From NCBI GenBank assembly GCA_018398805.1, contig JAGFBZ010001548.1:496001-560000 (forward strand): a stretch of DNA of 64,000 nucleotides. Reading direction: 5' to 3'. Below are positions 1 through 21,557 of this stretch, piece by piece (position 1 is the stretch's first letter; each line of letters begins with the position of its first letter). This DNA comes from Hirundichthys speculiger. Its lineage: Eukaryota; Chordata; Actinopteri; Beloniformes; Exocoetidae. The translations under genes and the position numbers were made by a program. The notes below the pieces were generated by a model that ran no database searches, was not told the origin of the DNA, and was given only the letters and a program-made list of their open reading frames with translations.

Positions 1-354
1 ATTCCCATTGCACCCACTGAAATAAAATGTTTGCAAAAAAAATGAAACGTTTTGGTCCGGTCTAGAGGGTATAATTAGAGAATAACTCTGACCAATCAAT
101 GATCCATCTTTACATTTATTGGCTGGGGTAGGTTATTGGCTGGGGTAGGTAGAACACCTACCCCACCTTTAAGTGCAGCCAGTACAACATAACACAAATG
201 ACCACAGCTGTGTCCTATTGCTTAGATACATGGGGTGTCTCACATTACGCAATGTCTCACAATACCCAATTCTTCCCTAAATTTCGCTCACAACGAACGT
301 GTTTGCAAAATTTCGTGAATTTTCGAGTATTATTAATTTTATTATTGTATTATT

Positions 355-358
<4 letters not shown>

Positions 359-415
<57 letters not shown>
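359..415. repeat. (TAA)n microsatellite
   Basis: Near-pure TAA/ATA trinucleotide run about 460 bp upstream of the tmc7 start codon. It creates a spurious isoleucine-rich open frame. Nothing else recognisable was seen in positions 1-640 apart from a short tandem duplication of a GGCTGGGGTAGGT-type motif around 120-150. Confidence 0.95.
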
Positions 416-417
<2 letters not shown>

Positions 418-639
418 TCGAAATACAATAGGACAGTTTACGGCTTCCGAGGGTTTCAGGAAACTAGGCTACCTGAGAAAACCCGACTAAGAGACTCAGC
501 ATCATCTTAAAAAATAAAAATGAAAAATATTTTTAACATCTTTTAACCATGTCTCTGTTGTTGTAAATAATAATTAATTGTTCGTAAAGGTGTCCAGATT
601 ACTAATCATTATTAAGTCCATAAATTTTGTCCTCACATC

Positions 640-874
640 GAAAGCAACCATGAGAGCGATGACGTAATCAGACGTACTCAGACGTAAAAGGAGATATGGC
701 TCAGAGTTTTTGGAGCTGGATCACATTCAGGAAGTTGTGTGTGGAAAAGGCTGTTTTCTTCCTGACAACTGCGAGCCGCCTCCCGTCTATTTATGAAGAT
801 TACTACTTACATTCTTAGCTTGTAGCACTCTAATCACACACAGAACTGTACTTTTTCTGTCGATTAAGGGAGTG
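640..874 (+). promoter_or_regulatory. tmc7 5' flank and leader with CRE-like motifs
   Basis: This is the sequence immediately upstream of the proposed tmc7 start codon. It contains TGACGTAA at 660-667, a CREB/ATF-type half-palindrome, and the hexamer GACGTA three times at exact 10-bp spacing (661, 671, 681). No clear TATA box is visible. The transcription start was not resolved. That it is the promoter is inferred from position. Confidence 0.4.
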
Positions 875-13857
<12,983 letters not shown>

Positions 13858-13905
13858 AGCAAGGACTTGATATTACAGAGCAGAACTCGGATGCAGGAAT
13901 GGACA

Positions 13906-13911
13906 AATAAA
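13906..13911 (+). other. tmc7 polyadenylation signal candidate
   Basis: AATAAA 49 nt after the tmc7 stop codon. Further AATAAA motifs near 14435 and 14535 could give longer 3' UTRs. Apart from a short TTA run near 14240, positions 13912-15180 show no gene or recognised repeat. Confidence 0.6.
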
Positions 13912-15479
13912 AGTATTAAGTAGGAATCAGAATTATTCAGTGTCATGTTTTTTTTTTTAAATTTTATTTGTATAAACACTACAGCTTGCTAGCTTCTGTG
14001 CTCCTGCTTACAATAATGTCCCTTGCCTGATATTGTTAAACTAAACCAGAGAGTTGTTCACTTCTATATTAGTTGTCACATTTTCCTTCTGAGAAGGACA
14101 TGTATTGCTGAGAACTACTAGATTTTGTGCACTTTAATTGTATTAACACTATCTTTTCAATGTATCTTCCTATATCCCTAGTTTTATAGCAGCTTGTTCA
14201 TTGTTGGAATTTTACATTATTTGATAACAACAACAATAATAAATTATTATTATTATTATTAAGGCAACAATTTAATTTTCAAAAAAGTTATTTTTTTATA
14301 CTACTGTGGTTGGAACCTGAAAATAACTTGTGTGAGATGTGCCTTGTGTTATGGGGTATGGTTTTACTTTACTATTATTTTAATTTTGCATGAATTTGGT
14401 AACGGCTCTTTTGATGAAATTTACCTATATGGAAAATAAATTGGTCATTTTGCCGAATGGGTCCCATTTTCTTGTTGTAACACTTAAAATTTGTTTTAAA
14501 TTAAGATTTTTCATCTTTTTTTAACACTGAATCTAATAAACACATTTAGCTATTTAAATTGTGTATTTAAATACCTCAACCTCAGGGTACTTTATTTTAC
14601 AATCTTAGACTACTTTATTGTACTGTTTACAAGATGTCTATGCATAAGATAGTTACTCTTTTCCCTCAGTCCTGTTACCAAAACATATGAAAGTAACAAG
14701 TAGAAGATAGATCCAAGCATAGTGTAAGCAAATGCATAAAGTATAGCAACATAGAATTCATGCTAACAACTTGATACTGATGTGATTCTACTGATTTACA
14801 AAAGATATGTGAAAAATTAAGGTTACAGATCAGTAGGTTGAGATTGACCTCATTAGTCATAGTTTCAAAATAATTATATATAAGACAACAAAAGGGGAAA
14901 GCTTACATTTAGCCTTCCCATGACCTTCTGAAGCTCTAAATAATGCAATTTCCTGTGGGACATGTGACCTAAGGAATGTTCCAAATTTTTCAGGCAGGAG
15001 GGAGTGTTATGGTACAGCACGAATTTTAATGATCACATGTTGCAGTTAAGTCTCGCATTTGAGAGTGAGAACAGGTATCAAATGTTATTTTTCGGTATTT
15101 TAGGTGCTTTTTATAAATACTTTAAAGAATATTTTTTGAATTTGCAATTGCACGAAGGTGCAGGACACTTTGCCTAAGTTTAAATTCAATTAAACTTTAT
15201 TTGTATTGCATTTACCAGGGCTGGATTAACACACCAGAGGCCCCTGGGCACTGGGTCTCAGAGGGCCCTTCTTCACAGACCACCGGCACGTCACACACCA
15301 CCCACCCCCACCCAATGCAAACCTCATCTTAATGAGACCTATATGTCATGTTGCATGTCTAGTCAAGTGCCATGTCAAGTCTATGAAACCATAATCACAA
15401 AGCCAAATGTAAAAGACTGCCCAGTACAGCCAAGTACTGGAGAGTACTTCCCAGACATATTTAAAGCATTGTCATATGC

Positions 15480-15957
15480 CTGGCCATGACAGAGAAATCC
15501 AGTCCCAAATCACTGACCATCTTCTGTACACACTCAGCCAGACTTGACCCTGTGTGACTGTGTAAGGGTTCAAATGCAATAAATATCCACGATTATGGAG
15601 AAATATTTCACCTGCTGGAGTTCTGTTGCAATTGCTTGCTTTGTTTTGTCACCCATCTGGCCAATGAATTCCTCTCATATGGTTGAGGACAAGTAGGAAG
15701 TATTTCCACAGCCCTTCCCACCATAGGTCTCAAAATGTTCCTTCAAAAATGGATCAGACTGCAAAGCGCTCTAAAATACCGAGGTAATTCCCATTGTGTG
15801 GAGACTGTAAAAGTTCATCATCTCCACGGAAAGGAAGGCTCCTTTCAATTAGGACTTTTTTCACTGCAACAACTCGCCTAAACATCGCTTCCATTATTGG
15901 CCATCTACTTTGATTTGTTTTGCAACCCACGTTTCCTGCCTTCTCAGTAGGATGCAT
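15480..15957 (-). pseudogene. DUF4371-type hAT transposase fragment
   Basis: Minus-strand translation gives VVAVKKVLIERSLPFRGDDE followed by LLQSPHNGNYLGILERFAV. After a frameshift near 15755 it continues as SDPFLKEHFETYGGKGCGNT then SYLSST. These are hallmark blocks of the TTF-zinc-finger/ZMYM1-like hAT transposases (SxRGLxFRGxDE, NGNYLGLLEL, DPFLxEH). Stops and a frameshift make it dead. It belongs to the outer hAT. Confidence 0.85.
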
Positions 15958-16914
15958 AAGAGTAAAAATGCACTTTCTGCGTTCAGCACCTCTCTCGTGA
16001 GTTATGACTCTGTCTCCACCATGTTTCCAGTCACAAAAGAATTATGTGATAAAAATATTTTGTATGCAAAACAGTATATTTTTTTCAGTGGAGGGGGAAT
16101 AAATTATCCAATCACATTTAATATTTGCTAAAACTCCTGAATGATGCTGGTTACTTTTTGGCCCGATTGTGAAAAGCTGACACCCCTCTCGCTATAATAT
16201 CCTCATGAATGCTTTTCGGTTATTGCAATTCATAAAGCGGGGTCCTCAGGCAGCTCACCTGTTGCAGTCACCGTATCTGCGGTAGTGCTGGGCGGTATAC
16301 CGGTTCATAGTAAATACCGGTGTTTATTTTTCTTATGATACGAATTTTTCATATACTGTAATACCGGTGAGTATGTACTGTGGCGTACACAACTTTGGGA
16401 ACGCCGCGCGGCGGAACGTAAGTGCTGCAGAACATTGTTTGACAGGGGACTGTTTTGCAGTTGCATTGGAGGCACAACACGCTAATAGTTTATGGTTAAA
16501 CAGTGGTGGCTGCAAACAGCGAAAGTCCCGAAGTGGAAGCTCCAGAACGGCGACATGAGACTGAGGAACTTCTTCCTAAACGAGGAGCCGTGTCTGTCGT
16601 TAAGAAGTTCTTTGGATTTAACCTTTGTGTTGTGTTCGTTTCTCCCCCCTTACTTTAGTGCTCCTGGTCAAATTTGACCGGCCTGTTTTAACTGCTCCTA
16701 CATTAACAGGAAAAAACCACTGATTAACACCAAATTTTATTTAACTCCTTTTTAAGCTGTAAACAATGTCTCAGACCACTGGTTTATATGAATAACTGCA
16801 GTGAATATACATAAAATAGACACAGAAATAGTAAACTGTATTCCAAAATTATCATTTATTGTGAAAAGAAAGTAACAAAAATCAAAATCAGTGACCAAAT
16901 TCACACATCAACAT

Positions 16915-18232
16915 GAGCCTATCATTTGTATGTGTGTGTATGTGTGTGTGTGTGTGTGGGTGTGTAGGGAGGGGGACTGTGTCTTCACATGTGTCTTCAC
17001 ACACAGGAGTGGCATCCTAACAATATTTTCTACTCTTGCTCTTCCTCCTCTTTCCTGGGTGGATGAATATAGAGCAAATTGCCATCCTTGGACTGGAATA
17101 TAACGGGACAGCTCCCACCGCTACACCGGGCTGTGGGCTTGAACAAGATATTCAGAACCGGACAGCTCCCACCACTACTACTACTGAACATTCACATTCA
17201 GCACCGGACAGCTCCCAAAGCCTGAAGTAGTGGTGGGAGCTGTTCGGTGCTGAAAATTCACATTCAGCACCGGACAGCTCCCAAAGCCTGAAGTAGTGGT
17301 GGGAGCTGTTCGGTGCTGAAAATTCACGTTCAGCCCCGGACAGGTCCCAAAGCCTGAAGTAGTGGTGGGAGCTGTCCGGTGCTGAAAATTCACGTTCAGC
17401 ACCGGACAGCTCCCACCACTACTTCAGGCTTTGGGAGCTGTCCGGTGCTGAGAGTTCACATTCAGCACTGGACAGCTCCCACAGCCCGGAGTAATGGTGG
17501 GAGCTGTTCGGTGCTGAACATTCACATTCAGCACCGGACAGCTCCCAAAGCCTGAAGTAGTGGTGGGAGCTGTCCGGTGCTGAAAATTCACGTTCAGCTC
17601 AGCTCCGACAGGTCCAAAAGCCTGAAGTAGTGGTGGGAGCTGTCTGGTGCTGAAAATTCACGTTCAGCACCGGACAGCTCCCACCACTTCTCCGACCTGT
17701 GGGAGCTGTCCGGTGCTGAAGTGGTGGGAGCTGTTCGGTGCTGAACATTCACATTCAGCACCGAACAGCTCCCACCACTACTTCAGGCTTTGGGAGCTGT
17801 CCGGTGCTGAAAGTTCACATTCAGCACTGGACAGCTCCCACAGCCCGGAGTAATGGTGGGAGCTGTTCGGTGCTGAACATTCACATTCAGCACTGGACAG
17901 CTCCCATCACTTCTCCTGGCTGTGGGAGCTGTCCAGTGCTGAACATGAATATTCAGCACCGAACAGCTCCCAAAGCCCGGAGTAGTGGTGGGAGCTGTCT
18001 CGTGATATTCCAGCCCAAGGATGGCAATTTGCTCTGGTATTCATCCACCCAGGAGCCTATCATTTGTTGTGTGTGTGTGTGTGTGTGTGTGGGGGGGGGG
18101 TGGGGGTGGGGGCATGTGTCTTCACACACAGGAGCGGCATCCTAACAATATTTTCTATTCTTGCTCAGCCTCCTCTTTCCTGGGTGGATGAATACCAGAG
18201 CAAATTGCCATCCTTGGACTGGAATATCACAG
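16915..18232. repeat. Direct duplication of about 185 bp within the piggyBac element
   Basis: Positions 16915-17100 and 18052-18232 share the order GAGCCTATCATTTG, a (GT)n run, CTTCACACACAGGAG, GGCATCCTAACAATATTTTC, CTGGGTGGATGAATA and GCAAATTGCCATCCTTGGAC. They flank the palindromic array. The second copy still adjoins piggyBac coding sequence, so it is probably the original. Confidence 0.85.
17046..18050. repeat. Array of palindromic GGGAGCTG/CAGCTCCC units
   Basis: More than a dozen alternating forward and inverted copies of a roughly 50-bp unit, GCACCGGACAGCTCCCA plus a CTACTTCAGGCTTTGGG core and its reverse complement, with short spacers such as AAAATTCACGTTCAGC. The outermost segments, 17046-17100 and 17997-18050, are inverted copies of each other and of piggyBac transposase sequence (translated as SKDGNLLWYSSTQE). 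The whole can fold into long cruciforms. It gives repetitive open frames on both strands that are not real genes. Confidence 0.9.
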
Positions 18233-18424
18233 GTGCCTCTTCCTCAGGTGTGTCTTCCTCTGGAGCCTCTTTCTCGCCATCTGTTGACTGGTCGGTCTCA
18301 CAATGGTCTGGATCAAAATCAGGATCAATGTTGTCTTCTATTTCTGAGACATCCTCCTCTATTTCTGGTTGAACTTCAATCCCATGTTCATCAGGTTGAA
18401 ATAAAAGGTCAAGAGCTTCTCTGA
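18178..18424 (-). pseudogene. piggyBac transposase N-terminal fragment
   Basis: The minus-strand frame reads FLVREALDLLFQPDEHGIEV, then an acidic run including EEDVSEIEDNIDPDFDPDH, then VIFQSKDGNLLWYSSTQE. The order (acidic N-terminus with DIDPDFD-like block, then a SKDGxxxW motif) is that of fish piggyBac (PGBD-like) transposases. The catalytic DDD domain is absent from the window. Confidence 0.8.
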
Positions 18425-18539
18425 CAAGAAATCATCTGATTGGGCACCTAGTCAATGTGTTCATAGTAAAATGAGGGCAATGCACACAAAAAAACTATAT
18501 ATAAGGGGTCTCTGAGAAGATATGATACATTTTGTATCA

Positions 18540-18770
18540 GAAAGTGCGATTCACGAGGGGGATGGGCACATAAGCCTGGGAAAGAGACGGTTCTCATAAC
18601 AAACACCTAATTGTTGACTTTGAAATGTGGAACAAGTGTTAGTGTTATACATTTAGTTTGGAAAGTGTGGTTCATGTGGGGGGATGGGCACATAAGCACA
18701 GGAATGAGGTGGGAAGAGGAGACACCTATTTGTTCAGTCTGAAAGGGGTTCACATGGGGTGGGGTGGTGT
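18540..18770. repeat. Imperfect tandem repeat in the piggyBac 3' part
   Basis: Two adjacent units of roughly 115 bp share GGGGGATGGGCACATAAGC followed by GACACCTA-TTGTT-like sequence. They lie between the transposase fragment and the right terminus. Confidence 0.6.
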
Positions 18771-19583
18771 GTGTGTGTGTGTATGGTAGTGTATTTGTGG
18801 TTGTGTACAATCTGATGGATGAACACAATCTAGGGTCACCCATTAATTTCCTATGGTGGTCATTTTTGACCGGGAACACCACAAGTGTTACAAAGTTGAA
18901 TAAACTACTCAAAATTCAGAGAAAATGGTGATCAGCAATTATATATGTTCAAATGGCTAGTGTGGAGGATATCATAAGGCCCTGAGACAATCAAATGTAA
19001 AACACAATATTTATGATTGATGGAAGTAGGAAATCGGTCAGATTTGACCCGAACACAACAGAAAGGTTAAAAAAGATGACGTCCAACAAACTACAAAAAT
19101 CTGCAAATGTTGCCAAGCTAAAGTTGTAGCCGCGGGAGGCAACACCATGTTTACATAGTGTAGTTAATGTTGATTTTTTACAAAATATGTTTTTTTAAGT
19201 TGTTTGCAAAATTTGAAGAATGAAAGAGTTCTGTATTTTAACTGCAACTATCATCCATTCTTATTCCTTCACTTAATTAGAATCATGAGTGCCACCTCTT
19301 TGTAAATAGTGTCATTTTGTGAGGCCATGCAAACCTGTATTAATACTAGTGTAGATATGAATGTTTTTCTACAATATTCACTGCTCGTGACAGTAAAATA
19401 AGTCATTCTAAGCCAATTTACTGCAGCAATTCCTCTCTAAATGATTAGAAAACGTAGTTAACACCCAGTTGTGCCTTCGAAAAAAAAAATACCGTGATAT
19501 ACCGTGAAACCGATATGATTTTGAAAAATACGGTGATATAAATTTTTGGTCATACCACCCAGCACTAATCTGCAGTACCTGTG

Positions 19584-19860
19584 CTAGGGGTGAGCCGGCA
19601 CGGAAGTGCTGTCCTCCTCTGTCCCTGGGGTCCCGCCCTCACTGCTGATGTTGGCCAACGATGCCACCGGCGCCAGGCTAACTGATGGGGACAGTTCTTC
19701 AACTGTCAAGTTTATGCTAGCGTCCTCCACGGCTCTTTTTTCTTCATCTATTTGTTTTTTATAAAAATCTGTTATACGCGGGACATCTTTAATCACCGCT
19801 GCTTCCCTTTCAAGGCTTTTTCATGTCCATCTTGCTCTTGCTAACCTTCCACCGAAAACT
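19584..19860 (-). pseudogene. N-terminal part of the outer hAT transposase
   Basis: The minus-strand frame reads VIKDVPRITDFYKKQIDEEK followed by a Ser/Pro/Glu-rich segment ending in STSVPAHP and a stop. It lies near the right end of the outer hAT, upstream of the DUF4371 fragment in the same orientation, so I infer it is the start of that transposase. It is preceded by a basic, frame-broken segment. Confidence 0.55.
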
Positions 19861-20727
19861 TTTTAGTTTTTTTTTTTTGCAGGTCCGCAGAGTGCGCAGC
19901 CCACCTCATCACTTCACAGTGACAGTGTGTGCGTGCATGCATGCAGCAAGACTGACAAGAAAACGCTGAGGGAGCTAGAAGGAAGAAAAGTGAATAAATA
20001 ACAAGGGAGAGAAACAGCGTTGATAAATATGCCATGATTTAAAAAATGTTTATAAAAAAAAACAAAAAAAAAAAACCTTCCTAGAAGGGCCCTTGGCACC
20101 CAAGGGTGCCACCCCTGGTACCTTTGGCACCCTTGGCCCAGTGTACCTCTATTATAATCTGGCCATGTCTATTACATTGCAAATTGTCACAAGATGCTTT
20201 TCAAACCCAGAGGATCACCCCCAAGCAAATATTACAGAGAAGTAATATTATCAAATCTTAATTAAAGAAATAATGGCAAGTAAAAAAACTCCTGTGGGAG
20301 AAAATCTTTTAAGCCAGACAGTGGTGAGGAAAAACTCCCCTTTAAAACGGAAGAAATAAACACAAGAAACTTGTGCTCCAAATCAGGAAAAGCACTCGGT
20401 GAAAGACCTTGGCACAACTAGACTACGTAAGCCTGGAGCAGCCATAACTGATGAATCTTTGGGGTCTTCTAGTGGGAACCTCCTTCCTTTCACCAGTGTT
20501 TCATTTAGTTAGTCCCATGACACCTCCAGAAGGCTAAACAGTGATCTCTGACATCTCAAAGTCACTCCCCTTACGCCAGCTCTCACTGCCCCCCATCAAC
20601 GCAACAACCTACCTACAAAATGGCTACCACATCCAAACCAGCGCTGCCACCTTCAACAGACCCAGGCTCTAATCACGCAAGCTCCAGGTAGTGGAAAATG
20701 CTAATACTACTATCCCCCCTTAACTTA

Positions 20728-20890
20728 TTAGGGCCCGAGCACCAAGGGTGCGAGGACCCTAATGTTGGTCATAAGGAGGTTAAATTGAAGGATCACATTC
20801 CTTTCACTCAACCAAACATTTCATACACTGCAACATATGGTCAATTCAGAAGTCCACCACTCTATATTTTTCAAAATGTCAAATGATAAC
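20728..20890 (+). repeat. Interspersed repeat starting GGGCCCGAGCACCAAGG
   Basis: The phrase GGGCCCGAGCACCAAGGGTG then CGAGGACCCT is one I recognise as the head of a repeat family frequent in fish genomes. Its 3' limit is uncertain. The surrounding 20480-21300 region has no gene-like sequence. Confidence 0.5.
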
Positions 20891-21305
20891 CGATTCTCAT
20901 AATTCTGGCAGCTCAACTTATTTTTTATGACCCTCAATATTTCAATTAGAGTCACAAAACTTAGCAGTAATGTAGCTGTTCATTTATGCTTGACCTTTAA
21001 TTTATTTGAAAATTTTAGAGGCATGTACTGAATTTTTGTGAATATTTTAATCTTATTTTTTTCTTTAGCTTGAAGAGTTTACTTTTAAAAAACAGTCTTT
21101 GTCACCATCCAGTGGTAGCAGAAGGTAATTATACATTCTCACAAACGTTTAGTTTGTGATTTGTCTGTTAAAATACAGTGCAAATACTTGCAGGGGTTGG
21201 ACAATAAAACTGAAACACCTGGTTTTAGAGCACAATAATTTATTAGTATGGTGTAGGGCCTCCTTTTGTGGCCAATTTTTAGAAAGCTGCTCCTCTCTCT
21301 CTCTT

Positions 21306-21407
<102 letters not shown>

Positions 21408-21419
21408 AGTCAACCTTGT

Positions 21420-21557
21420 TTGTTATTCGTAAACGTACCTCCGCTCCGCCAGAGGTCGCTGCTGCAGGCCTCCGTAGTAGTTTATTGACAGCAGCTCAGC
21501 TTGTACGGAACCGGAGGCAGCGTGCTCTGTTCGGATCCGGGAGATCTCGCTGTCAAA
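21420..21557 (+). promoter_or_regulatory. nomo 5' leader / proximal promoter
   Basis: A locally GC-richer stretch between the AT tract and the nomo ATG, with several CpGs (GGAACCGGAGGCAGCG, TTCGGATCCGGGAG). No TATA box is visible, as expected for a housekeeping gene. The transcription start was not resolved. Confidence 0.4.

Larger units (their letters stand above)
16622..19066 (-). mobile_element. piggyBac element inserted at TTAA
   Basis: The terminal inverted repeats are CCTTTGTGTTGTGTTCG at left and CCTTTCTGTTGTGTTCGGG (reverse complement) at right. Both are directly flanked by TTAA (16618-16621 and 19067-19070), the obligatory piggyBac target. Minus-strand transposase N-terminal sequence survives at 18178-18424. 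The remaining interior is palindromic repeat and GT-rich sequence, so the element is non-autonomous. Confidence 0.9.
16540..19143 (+). pseudogene. BED-type zinc finger of the inner hAT, split by piggyBac
   Basis: The left part, ending at 16621, reads EELLPKRGAVSVVKKFFGF. After the duplicated TTAA at 19067-19070 the frame resumes as KKDDVQQTTKICKCCQAKVV then AAGGNT, followed by stops. The order (aromatic FFGF, Cys-x-x-Cys-type pair, GGNT) fits a BED finger of a hAT transposase. Removing one TTAA copy and the insert restores the reading frame across the junction, which fixes the order of events. Confidence 0.8.
16283..19567. mobile_element. Inner hAT element with 8-bp target duplication
   Basis: The left end is TAGTGCTGGGCGGTATACCG; the right end in reverse complement is TAGTGCTGGGTGGTATGACC. 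The flanking 8-mers are ATCTGCGG (16275-16282) and ATCTGCAG (19568-19575), 7 of 8 identical. The element carried a BED-finger coding start that a piggyBac insertion later split. Without that insertion it would be about 0.84 kb, so the main transposase body is already deleted. Confidence 0.88.
15216..20167 (-). mobile_element. Outer hAT element (TTF/DUF4371-type transposase remnant)
   Basis: The left terminus is CAGGGCTGGATTAACAC; the right terminus in reverse complement is CATGGCCAGATTATAAT. Flanking 8-mers GCATTTAC (15208-15215) and TCTATTAC (20168-20175) agree at 5 of 8 bases, and comparison with the intact repeat at 61375 supports this as the insertion point. Minus-strand transposase fragments lie near each end. 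A second hAT (16283-19567) is inserted in the middle. Confidence 0.75.
15180..20480. repeat. Common fish repeat interrupted by nested transposons
   Basis: The left piece (15180-15215, AATTCAATTAAACTTTATTTG) and the right piece (20168 to about 20480, with TCTATTAC, GATGCTTTTCAAACCCAGAG, CCTGTGGGAGAAAATC, AGACAGTGGTGAGGAAA) together match one continuous repeat. An uninterrupted copy of the same repeat is at 61375-61700. About 4.95 kb of transposon separates the two halves here. Confidence 0.75.

Noticed and set aside
17181..18145. Repetitive frames with HRTAPTTTSGFGSCPVLN units, possibly a repeat protein or CRISPR-like array
   Set aside because: The units are DNA palindromes that read similarly on both strands and lie inside a piggyBac element. 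They vary in orientation and have no unique spacers, so they are neither CRISPR nor a real repeat protein.
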